A DNA stretch of 17,182 nucleotides from assembly GCF_000611645.1 (NCBI RefSeq), contig NW_014012570.1, forward strand, positions 1 through 17,182. The letters run 5' to 3'. Made by a program: the position numbers and the translations under genes. The stretch's first letter is position 1, and every line of letters starts with the position of its first letter. The stretch comes from Monoraphidium neglectum. Lineage: Eukaryota > Chlorophyta > Chlorophyceae > Sphaeropleales > Selenastraceae. Shown piece after piece: positions 1-8,746 of this stretch. Below the pieces are notes generated by a model, which ran no database searches, was not told the DNA's origin, and saw nothing but the letters and a program-made list of their open reading frames with translations.

Positions 1-228
1 GGGTTGGCATCAGGCGCGGCGGCGGGGCAGGGCAGGCCGCAAGGCAAGGGACACTGGAGGGGGCCGGCGTGGGGATCAGAACTGTCACAGCCGCGATCAG
101 CGACCTCATGCACATGGTCACCCCGTGCAAACACCGGCTCTGCATGTGAGCACAGGGGTTTGCGCCGCCGCCTCTTGCTGGCTTACTTATGCTCAATCCC
201 ATGTGCCCCAAGCCGCAGCCCCGCTCAC
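1..228 (-). other. Kinase intron running out of the window
   Basis: The intron begins at 228 on the minus strand with GTGAGC after the ...SYFR exon. I find no convincing acceptor or kinase-like exon down to base 1, so the next kinase exon (expected to hold the HRD loop) is outside the window. Confidence 0.6.
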
Positions 229-849
229 CTGAAGTAACTCCTGGCCAGCGCTTCGGGCAGCGGCTCAGTCACCACCCGGCCACGCACACCCCCGGCCGCG
301 TCCCCGCCACCGCCAAAGCCGGCCCCGCCGGCCCCGCCGGCCCCTGCGGCCACGAGCCCTGTCGCTGGCGCCAGCAGCGTCCCCCCTGGCAGGTACTCCA
401 TCACCATTATAATCAGCTTCGGGTCCAGTGGGTCAAACACGACCTCGCGTAGTTTGACCACGTTGGGGTGGTTGAGGCGCTTCATCACCGCCATCTCCCG
501 CACCAGATCGGTGAGCGCAGGGTCGGGCAGCGAAGACAGCATTGTTGGAAGGGGGGCTGGCTGCTGCGGCTGGTGCGACGGCGGTTGCTGCTGCTGCTGC
601 GGCTGCTGCAGTGGCACTTGTTGATGTTGCTGCAGCGGCGGCGGGTGGTGGTGGTGCTGCTGCTGCTGTTGCTGTTGCGGCAGCGGCTGCTGCTGCTCGC
701 CGCGGCCCTGCGAAATCTTGACCCAGACTTGCTGTTGCGTAAGAGGCGAGTGTTGGGGTGATGGCGGCTGCTGCTGTGCTTGCTGGGTCTCTGTTGCACT
801 ACTTTGCAATTCTTCGCATGTTGTCTGCTTTGCCATTGACTTTGATTCA

Positions 850-905
<56 letters not shown>

Positions 906-2372
906 GTCCGCTGCAAGACCTGTGGACACAGCCGATGCGTCACAAGTCGGAGCGGTGCTTGTGGCCTCTGGCGTAGCGCCCTGCGTCTGCGCCTGGGGCT
1001 GCGCGTGCAGCTGAGAACCGCCCAGGCCCCGCCGGCTCGGCCCACTAGCAAGCGGGGCCGGCACCTGCGCCGCCACCAGCGACGCGGCCCGGCTCGCGGC
1101 CGCTGTGCCGGACAGCAGCGACGGCGCCGCGCGGCTCGGCGCGGCGCTCAGCGCGCGGGGCGTGACGGAAGGCGAAGCGAAGCTGGAGCTCCCGCCCGAG
1201 CCGGCGCGCGGCAGCGCGGCTCCCGCCGCTGCGGCCGCCCAATTGCTGCTGAAGCTCTGGCCCGCCGCCAGCGCCGCCACCGGGCCGGACCCGCCGCTGG
1301 CCGCCGCCAGCGGCGCCCACGCGCCGGACAGCCCGGGCAAGTCGAGGCTCATGCTCATGGTGCGGTTGCGGCCTGGGTGCAGGCCCCGCCGCCGGTGGAC
1401 GACCTGCGAGCAGGCAGCGGCAGCCGCGGAGCTCATGTTAACCACCCTTGCCCCAGGGGCCGGGAGTGGCGCAGCACGTGCGCACACCAAGCCGCCGGGC
1501 CAACAGCAGGGCTTTGTACTGGACTCGCTTTCATGCAGCACCAGGGGCTGCATGCAAACATGCGGCCGCACAGCAATTCGTTGCACCCAGGCCGTGCACG
1601 CAGCAAAGGGGCCGCGTGCACACGCCTGCAGTGCCCGATTGCATGCGCATGCATGCAGACGCGGTTGAGCGCATGCATGCAGGTGCATGCGACAGCAGCG
1701 CCCGCATCAAGCGCTGCGCACTTTCATGGCATAGACAGTGTCATCTTCCGTGCTGTAAACCAGCTTGACTGCGCCGTGCGCGCCGCGCCCCAGGTCGCGT
1801 ATCAGCAGGTACTGGTTCACAAAAACGTGGCCCTGAGGGTGCATTGTGGTACATCATTTTACCGAGGCATGTGTTGGGGTTCAACAATACGATAGGGGAT
1901 GGGAGGTGAGGCGCGGTATAAGGCGCAATGGCGGATTGAGTGCATCATTGGTTGCTATGGGCTTGCAGGGTCAGACAGCTACCGTGCGCCTGCTTCGCAC
2001 CTTGAGCCGGTCGACCACCATTTTTGGGGTCTCTTTGACCTCCGGCAGGGGCGAGGGCGCAGCCGGCGGTGTCGCCTCGCCGTTTGGATGCAACCCATGC
2101 CGCGGTGTTGTGCGCACGCTGAGCGGTGGTGGCGTGCCCGATGAGCCAGCCTTTGCCTGCAGCTGCAGGCGGCTACGGTTTCGGGGCGTGCCCGACTGGC
2201 TCGGCCCAGGGGAGGGAGTGCCTGGCGCAGGTTGTAAGGGGGAGATAGATACGACGCTAGGTGGTGGGTCACGCTGCAGCGTGGCGGTACCGCTCCAGTC
2301 ACCTGGTCCGCCGCCACTTCGATCGTCACTCACCAGCATTGTAGGCACTATGTTGTCCTTCTCTGTCGACAT
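229..2372 (-). CDS. CaMKK/SnRK1-activating-type Ser/Thr protein kinase, 5' part (3' end outside window)
   Basis: Likely upstream kinase of the AMPK/SnRK1 pathway (CaMKK, GRIK, Sak1/Tos3 group). Exons on the minus strand: 2372-2001, 1832-1722, 1403-229. The phases agree (0, 0, then 2 at the exit), and the donors are AAG|GTGCGA, AAA|GTGCGC and CAG|GTGAGC. Exon 1 encodes a Pro/Ser-rich N-terminus ending in VKETPKMVVDRLK. Exon 2 (37 residues) carries the glycine loop LGRGAHGAVKL and the catalytic Lys in YAMK; GRGxHGxVKL is typical of this group. Exon 3 starts VVHRRR and then has about 300 residues of Ala/Ser/Gln/Pro/His-rich insert. The fold resumes with the alphaC segment LVREMAVMKRLNHPNVVKL (Glu codon 497-495) and the hinge MVMEYLPGGTLL. 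After a Gly/Ala-rich loop comes EALARSYFR, where the exon ends. The HRD and DFG motifs must lie beyond base 1. The start was chosen because an in-frame TGA directly precedes the ATG. Kinase call firm; exact subfamily moderately sure. Confidence 0.85.
570..790. repeat. CAG/CTG-rich low-complexity tract coding Gln/His/Pro-rich insert
   Basis: Imperfect CTG/TTG repeats encode Gln runs interspersed with His and Pro (for example QQQQQQQHHHHPPP) in the minus-strand kinase frame. The tract lies just N-terminal to the alphaC helix of the kinase fold. Confidence 0.85.
851..901. repeat. (CTG)17 / (GCA)17 trinucleotide repeat, coding poly-Ala
   Basis: An uninterrupted run of 17 CTG units on the plus strand. 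It reads as consecutive GCA Ala codons in the kinase frame on the minus strand, within the large insert. The other minus frames would give poly-Gln or poly-Ser, so a frame error here would be easy to make. Frame choice rests on the flanking kinase motifs. Confidence 0.95.
1549..1690. repeat. Cluster of TGCATGC palindromes in the kinase intron
   Basis: TGCATGC occurs at 1549, 1640, 1650, 1674 and 1684. Two of the copies extend to the 8-bp palindrome CATGCATG (1648-1655 and 1672-1679). All lie inside the 318-bp intron 1404-1721 between kinase exons 2 and 3. Confidence 0.8.
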
Positions 2373-2405
2373 TCAGCCCCTCCCTGCTGCCCAGGGAGGG
2401 GCTGA
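2373..2405 (-). promoter_or_regulatory. 14-bp perfect stem-loop abutting the kinase start codon
   Basis: Arms 2373-2386 and 2392-2405 are exact reverse complements separated by five bases. On the minus strand the hairpin ends at the base immediately before the ATG at 2372-2370. If transcribed, it would place a very GC-rich stem in the 5' leader directly at the start codon. Confidence 0.8.
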
Positions 2406-2922
2406 CGGTGAGGTCGACAAAGCTGCCACCAGTCGACCTGCTGCATAGTGGTGGCTGTAAGTGCCAGGATCTCGCTATCAAGCAGAATCATATCATGCGC
2501 ATTGGTATATCACCTTTCGACGACACTCGCAGCAGCCTTTGAGAGCGATCTGCCCTCCAGACAGGACGCCCCGCACCCAATCTTGACTCTGTACGCGTCT
2601 TTGTGTCTTTTATACTCCTCTCGGGCTGCAGAAATCCATACGCCACAGAGCCCAACGGGTCAACTTTCAAATGCTTGACCTGGCATTGTGATCAGGAGAG
2701 TACGGTAGTGTATGTCGACATATGAAACGAAGACTTGCGTTTGTGATGTGTGTTGGTGTCCTGGAAAATCTAGTGCTTGATGATCTTTGTGGCTGGCACG
2801 GAGCAAGTGACTCCTTGCACTGCCTGATTTTTGTGCGATGCTATCAGTACTGTGCGTCTGTGCCCCTGCCTAAATGCTTCGGCGCCGAAGAATGCGAGCT
2901 CTCAAGCGGACGTGTGGCCGGG
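2373..2922. other. Intergenic region: kinase promoter/leader and HSP33 3' flank
   Basis: 550 bp between the HSP33 stop and the kinase ATG, both genes on the minus strand. No gene recognised. Besides the stem-loop at the start codon it holds an 8-bp inverted repeat, AGGTCGAC at 2411-2418 and GTCGACCT at 2432-2439. The short open frames here show no conserved features. Confidence 0.6.
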
Positions 2923-5426
2923 TTACACATAGTCCAAGACCTCCTCCTCCGTAAAGTGGTAGGCCTCATTGCAGAGCTCGCAGCGCACCTGACGGGGATT
3001 GTGGGTGCCCCAAGTACAGTCAAGGTGCGGTGTGTGCTGCATCATGGCATCCCACGTTCATCTGTACAGCGACCCTTCAAACCATATGCTCAACAGTCAG
3101 CAGCGCAAGAGGCCCAGGCAGCCGCGTCTCTTGGCAGGCACGCCCCAGTCGCTGAAGCACGTGACCCGGCCTGACCGTCTGCCTGCGCCTGCCCAATGCC
3201 GCCCCCCCTCCCCGCCTGGCCGATAGCACCCCTAGGGGCGTCGCGGGGCTCACCTCGATCTTGCCCTGCTCCTCAATGATGGAGCGCACCTCTTTGGGCC
3301 CCAGCGACGCCACCGCCCGCTTCATCCGGTCCTTGAGGGCGTCCGCCTCACAGGGGCCGTACCTTTAAGGAGCGGGGGCGAGGGCGTGCGTGTGGGCGTC
3401 GGCAGAAGCCAAAGCGACAGCACCCAACTGAGAAGAGAAGGCCCGGGCTTCCCCTCCAACGCCCAAAAATTTGAATGGGATGGAGGAAGCTTGCCTTTGC
3501 CAACATGCAGCAGGCGTCATGGCATGAGCGGTGGGCGCCGTGCACCACTTCGCCGCGGGTGGGTGCGCAAGATCCCCTGCCTTCTCAACCGCATCGCGCA
3601 ACCAAACAAGCTCCTGCGCCCATGCCACAACAGGGCGAGGTTGTCTCCCCTAAAAACCGCGCCACCCACTTGGGCGTGATGGCCAGAGGCGCCCCCGCCG
3701 TGCCGATGCCGTCCAGAATCCGGTCCGTGATGTCCTGCGGCGTGGCCCCGCTCTGCAGCAGCTTGGTCACGCTGGGCAGGCTCGACAGGTTCTTCTCGAG
3801 CTGCTCCAGCGTCTCCTCTGAGCAAAACGGCAGCACCTGGACGTGCGTGCGGCAAGCCAAGAGGCGAGGCAGGGTGAGGCGGGCGTTGGCAGCGGCAACG
3901 ACCGCCGGCGGCAGAGCATCTGCCTGGCCTTTCCATGATCGAGCCCCTGCGCGCATGCCGCATGCTAGCCAGGCAGAACCTGAGCAGCCGCTACGCCCCG
4001 GTGCGCATGCGCGCCCCCTGCAAGCTTTGCATCGCAGCTCCGGCAAGCTCCGCAGCGACGGCACCTGCACTAGATAGCCGCCCGCCGCGTTGACGCTGCA
4101 GTCCCGGTTGATGGCGACGCCCAGCGCCAGCGCACTGTTTGTCTGTTCGCTCTCGGCCTGCGAGAGGCGCGCGTCAGAAGGCCGGCGAGCAGGCGTTGAG
4201 GCGCTGCTAGCGCTCGCGCAGCCCGACCTGTGGCCGAGCTCCAGCCAACCGCGGCCGAAGGCGGGCGCCTGGCCACGCCCGATGCTCACGTGGCCGCAAG
4301 ACAGCTGCTGCGAAGCTTCCAATGCTGGGTTGTTGCCTGCGTCGGATTCCGACGGAGAATCGTAGCCCAAATCCATGCACACGTGATATTTTCCCTTTTC
4401 ACCACTGCCGTTTGCTGCTGGGCACCGGCCGTGCGTCGCCCTGATGGCGTGCAGCGCACCATGTAAGTGGCGAGGTCCTCCGCAATCTCCCCCGAGACGA
4501 TCTTGACCATCCCGGTGTACGGCTGAGGCTGCAGCGGGTGAGATCTGACCACAGACAGCACGCCTGCAGCAGGCGCAGGCGCAACAGTTGGTGGGGGTTC
4601 ACCGGTCAGACTGCCGCGCGACATGATATTTCTACTCAACGATGCGTCGATGACGGCAGCATGCAGCAACGCCACAACATATGCCCTCGCTCTCAGAAGT
4701 TTCAAAGTCCCCAGGATGCCCTCGCTCTTGAGGATTTCGGAGTCCCCAAGGACTGCCCCCTCACCTTCCCCCACTGCATCGCCGACCGCCAGCTTGCCGT
4801 CAGGCCGCAGCGGCGGGTCCGCGTTGCTGTTGCCGACCTTGCCCTTCACGTGCCCCCTGGTGTCTGCGATCGCAAACACGCCGCCCAGCACGCCATCGCC
4901 CTTGAAGCTGACCTGTACTGCCTCGTCGTCCTTGCGGAAGCTGGCCATCAGCAGCGCACCCATGAGGGTGCGGCCGAGCGCCGCGGTCGCGGTGGGCGCC
5001 GTGCTGTGGCGGCGCTTGGCGTCGGCGACCAGGTTGGTGCCGTCGACGGCCAGCACGGCGACCTCGCCCAGTTGAGAGAGGCTGTGGCGGAGCCGACAAG
5101 AGGGACAAGGGCGGGCTGGGTGCGACGGCTGTGGGCGCGCTTCGGAACATCAGGTGTGCCTCGCGCCACACACCCACTGCTTTTGTGGCGCCACGGGCGG
5201 TCGGGCATGCAGTGACCCCGCCGCCATGCACGCATGCAATTCGAATACTGTGTACAATCACCTAAGAGCTGTTCGCATTGAATGGGCCGCACCTTCGAAG
5301 AAGCACGTCCTCCTTGGCCGCTGCCTGCACAGACACAGCCCTAGGGCGCGCCAATGAGGCACTTCGGCTTAATACATTTCCACTGCTGCGTGTAAGGCGC
5401 AGGCTGCGCTGCAAGCAGTGTGCCAT
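2923..5426 (-). CDS. HSP33: Hsp33 redox-regulated chaperone, plastid-targeted
   Basis: Holdase chaperone activated by oxidation of a C-terminal zinc site. Minus-strand exons: 5426-5293, 5081-4765, 4563-4460, 4157-4065, 3836-3670, 3362-3254, 2988-2923 (990 bp, 329 residues, every phase consistent). The N-terminus (MAHCLQRSLRLTRS...) is Ser/Arg-rich without acids and ends near SVQA-AAKED, a chloroplast-type transit peptide. The body follows bacterial Hsp33 in order: DVLLRSLSQLGEVAV, TAALGRTLMGALLMAS, GDGVLGGV, GKLAVGDAVGEGVLSVVR, KIVSGEIAEDLATYM, SEQTNSALALGV, AAGGYLVQVLPFC, ITDRILDGIG. The redox domain reads PKYGPCEAD ... VRCELCNEAYHF, so the CxxC pair is present but the usual CxC keeps only its second Cys. 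Start at 5426 was chosen for the context TCAATGGCA; an in-frame ATG at 5489 is possible. Divergent from the coiled-coil gene. Confidence 0.95.
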
Positions 5427-6031
5427 TGATGAATGTGTGGTGTGTGCAATGCTGGCAGTGAATGCAACGCAGTGCGAAATACTTGACAACTTGATAGCTT
5501 GGACGATATGTGTCGACAGCTAGGTGCACGCCACGAGCATGTGCACCCGTGCGTTGTGAACACCAGCGGGTGGTAATGCAGCTGCGGCCACGGTTTGCCC
5601 AAGCGCAAGGGTCCCCATGCGCGTGACTGGTGTTCAATGCTATCAAGTTTGTTGATAAACTTGATGACAATCATCGGTTGGCCCTAGGTCGGATCACAAC
5701 ACCCCAGATCGCTTGTTGACCTGCAGCTCGTGCTGCTTGACTGCCTTATGGCTGAAAGAGCAGCGGACCATGGAAGCCCAATGAAGCAACAAGGCGGGTA
5801 CTTGAAACAAACAGACTGGTGGGGACTTGCATGCCAGCCAGCTGCAATGCAAGCGGCGCGGCGCTGCAGCATGCGAACGGGTCGCAGAGTGCTTGCCGCC
5901 GCCGACACGCACACTGGCTTGGACGGCGCCCTGCTGCCCAGCATGCTTGAAAACTCGCAGTCAAATGCGCAGGTTGACCCACGCGCCCCGCCGTGACGCT
6001 CCACCCCCTCCATCCCACGCACGCGCCGCAG
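5427..6031. promoter_or_regulatory. Divergent intergenic/5' region between HSP33 and the coiled-coil gene
   Basis: About 600 bp that should contain the promoters of both divergently transcribed genes and the first exon(s) of the plus-strand gene. It carries a 9-bp inverted repeat at 5642-5665 and a related half-site AACTTGAT at 5488-5495. I could not decide the first exon of the plus gene. One phase-compatible option is a 16-nt coding start at 5508-5523 (ATG TGT CGA CAG CTA G|GTGCAC), but nothing independent supports it. Confidence 0.5.
5642..5665. repeat. 9-bp inverted repeat ATCAAGTTT-N6-AAACTTGAT
   Basis: The arms 5642-5650 and 5657-5665 are exact reverse complements, separated by GTTGAT. 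A third half-site (AACTTGAT) lies at 5488-5495. Position between divergent genes suggests a possible dimer-binding site; no specific factor can be named. Confidence 0.6.
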
Positions 6032-7956
6032 CGGGCTCCGCCGCCAAGGCGCGGTCGGCGTACGACCAGCTGAAGCAGCAAGTGCGCGACATCAAGGCGG
6101 AGCAGAGAGAGGTCCACCAGGCCAAGGTCTCAGAGCGCGAGGTGAGGGTTGCCCAGCTGCTGCAATGCAGGCGTCCGACCCGCATACGTAAGGGGGCACG
6201 GAGCACGCTTGCAGCGCCGTGGGGTGCTGGCGGCTGTGGTGTCGAGGCCCTGCCGCCTGCTGGATGTTTGCGTCGCCGCTGCTTTCCGGGCAGCTGCCGC
6301 GCGCGCCGCTCCATTGCGGCGTGGTGCATGGCAGCTGGAGCGGCGGCAGCAGCGGCACGCATGCAGCCCGGCGCGTGGGCGCCGCGCGCCCAGCTGACAG
6401 TCGCAGCTGCCTCCCCGACCCGCAGGCCCGGGCCGCCGCGGTCGCAGAGCTGTGCCAGGGGTACGAGGCGCGGCTGGATGACGAGCGCCGGGCCAACGCC
6501 GCCCTGTCGGCGCGGCTAAAGGAGGCCCTGGACCGCTCGGCGAAGATGCGGGGCCACGCGGAGAAGGAGCGGCGCGCGCTGCAGCTGCAGGTCGAGAAGC
6601 TGCAGGCGGCGGCGGACGCGGGCGCGCGCGCAGCAGAGGCGCGCGCGGCGGAGTGGGAGAACCAAAGGTCGCGAGAGGCGGCGGAGTGGGAGGCGCGGGT
6701 CGAAGCCGAGCGCGAGGCGCGGGTGAGCTGGCCAACCGTAGCTTTGAAAAAGTGGGGCCCCATATGCAGCTGCATGGAGGGTCTTTGCTGTTCCTGATTT
6801 GCGGGTGCCGACTCCCTTGTGCTCCGCCAGCGGCTTCATCCCAACGCGTGCGCGGCCTGCCTTGATCCACACAGGAGGACGCCCTGCGCCACCTGGACGC
6901 GTCGCGCCTCGAGTTTGTGAAGCAGGTGGAGGAGTGGAGCCAAGGCGAGGTGGAAGCCATACAGGCGGTCGCCAACGAGGCAGTGGCAGCGGCACGCGGC
7001 GAGGCACAGCGCCTGTGAGTGCGCCTGATCAGCCGCATGCAGAAGCCCTGATGGCGGTCGTCAAGGCTCGGGCTCGCAGAGCAGCTTAGCTGATGCTGCC
7101 CGCCCCTGGGGCATTTACTGCAATTCGGGGGTTAGGGCTCAGCCGGTGACACTTGCACTTATGGCATTCACAGTAGCTCGACTTGACCGTCGTCCCCACT
7201 CGAATTAATTTCTGACTCAAACAGGGAAGACCAGGTCCAATCTCTACTGCAGGAGCTGGCAGCAAAGGATGCCGACGTGCAGAAGCTAGAGGGCCACGTA
7301 GAGGCTTGCAAAGCCGACTCAGCACGCCTGAAGGAAGCTGGCGAGAAGCTGCGTGCTGAGCTGGGTGCTGCGGCGGATCGGGAGGCGCGGGCGGCAGAGG
7401 AGGCGCAGAGGCGGGGCGAGGAGTGGCGCGCGGCGGCGGCGCTGCAGCAGCAGGAGCATGAGGCAGCATTGCGTGCGGTCAAGGCGCAGCACGCGGCGGA
7501 ACTCGAGCAGGTGAGGCAAGAGGTTCGAGAACACATCACTGCAGTCATGCGTGTCTTCTGCTGCCCTTCTCCCCTCTTGACAAGGACAATCGCCGCCTTT
7601 TGCTGCATCCCATCTAATGCGCCTGGCTTGAGCCCGACGACGAGCGCTTGAGCTGCACAGCAAATGGTGTGTGCGTGGCTCTGGGCGGTTTGGTTGCTCC
7701 AGTTGCACAGCTGTCCACAATCCCTGCCGCCACAACCCCTGCACAACCCTAGGTGCACGGCCGCCTGCAGTCCGTGCTGCAGCGCAAAGACGCAAAGCTG
7801 GCGGCCCTGGAGGCGCGGCTGCGCGGCGCGGAGGCGCGGCAGCGGCAGACCGAGGAGGTGCTTGAGCGGCAGAGGGGCGCGCTGCTGCTGGGGCTGGCGA
7901 ACGTAGGGCTGGACGCGAAGCAGCCGGGGGGCGCCGCGCGACCGGGGACAAGTTGA
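6032..7956 (+). CDS. Coiled-coil protein, possibly CEP131/AZI1-like (5' end unresolved)
   Basis: Plus-strand exons: 6032-6141, 6426-6722, 6875-7014, 7225-7510, 7753-7956 (stop TGA). The splice phases agree at every junction. Donors are GAG|GTGAGG, CGG|GTGAGC, CT|GTGAGT and CAG|GTGAGG; acceptors are CAG or TAG. The roughly 345 residues seen are almost entirely Ala/Glu/Arg/Lys/Gln heptad-like coiled coil with no catalytic motif. The first exon seen starts with two bases of a split codon, so at least one more exon precedes it. The C-terminal exon (VHGRLQSVLQRKDAKLAALE ... EEVLERQRGALL) resembles, from memory, the conserved end of the centriolar satellite protein CEP131/AZI1. That identity is a guess, because coiled coils mimic each other. 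It could equally be any centrosomal, flagellar or golgin-type scaffold. Confidence 0.75.
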
Positions 7957-8314
7957 GGGTGACGATCGCGCTCATGCCCATGCCCTGTGCCTCTGCTTTG
8001 GGTGCTGACGTTCGTGCGTGCATTGTGTCTGCCTGCCACTCGGTTCTTTTTGCGCCTGCTTTCACCACCCGTTTCTTGCTGTTGCCAGCTGTTCAGCTAG
8101 CAAGCCAGCCGCGTCTGTGAGCAAGTTACCAATTCGGTGCGGCGCAGGCTGCAGCGCAATGCACACGCTTATGGGCCGGCATACTGCCTGCACAGGAGCC
8201 GCTGCTTTCAAGACATGTCACGAGTTGCTTTGCTTCCTGTGTACAAGACACATTGGTGTAAACACTTCAAGGGCCAGTGGCCGAGGAAAGTTGCTTTGCA
8301 TTGCTGCACAAGGT

Positions 8315-8319
8315 TGTAA
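8315..8319 (+). terminator. Candidate TGTAA polyadenylation signal of the coiled-coil gene
   Basis: TGTAA about 360 bases after the stop at 7956, a usual green-algal 3' UTR length. A second copy lies at 8257-8261. Confidence 0.5.
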
Positions 8320-8562
8320 AGCCCTCCAAGTGAGAAAACAATGATCAAGATGGCTCTGAAATGTTGAGAATGTGGCAGGCAAACACGTGACAGCAAAGTG
8401 CAGGGTGCATGGCGCAAACAGGGTTGTTGCCTGGCTGTGTGTTGCAAAAGGTGTCCAGTGCAAGTGTCTATTGCAAGAGTATCTCGTGTGGCATCTAGCA
8501 TGCATCGGGATCATGAAACAGGATTATATTTTGTACACACGCGCATGTTGGCACACAGGCAG

Positions 8563-8604
8563 CAGGCAGAAGGGTGAGCACGGACACAGGCAGGAGGGTA
8601 AGCA
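8563..8604. repeat. Imperfect tandem repeat of 18 bp
   Basis: CAGGCAGAAGGGTGAGCA (8563-8580) recurs as CAGGCAGGAGGGTAAGCA (8587-8604), with 2 mismatches and a 24-bp period, downstream of the oxygenase stop. Confidence 0.6.
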
Positions 8605-8746
8605 TCAGGGTGCACACAACAACACAACCTGGTGGATGGATCTATCAGACATGTGTGAGGGTGCGGCGTGCCAGCAGCCAGAGGGCGCTACAAGTGGCTT
8701 GGAGGGACACAGCGTCGATGTGCAGGGGTTGACCGTCTGATCTACA

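Larger units (their letters stand above)
7957..8746. other. Convergent intergenic region with 3' UTRs
   Basis: Lies between the stops of the plus-strand coiled-coil gene and the minus-strand oxygenase. It holds two TGTAA signals for the plus gene and an imperfect tandem repeat at 8563-8604. I found no TGTAA for the minus-strand gene and no coding region. Confidence 0.6.

Noticed and set aside
485..1051. Open frame rich in poly-Gln on the minus strand (188 codons)
   Set aside because: It is the alternative frame of the same CAG repeats. The kinase motifs LVREMAVMKRLNHPNVV and MVMEYLPGG lie in the neighbouring frame, which is also phase-compatible with the glycine-loop exon.
1842..1844. ATG just before the glycine-loop exon as the kinase start
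   Set aside because: In frame, but CTCAG|GGC is a good acceptor that joins in phase to exon 1, whose end (VKETPKMVVDRLK) fits the region preceding this kinase fold.
1005..1895. 296-codon plus-strand open frame
   Set aside because: Arg/Ala-rich antisense shadow of the kinase exons and intron, with no family features.
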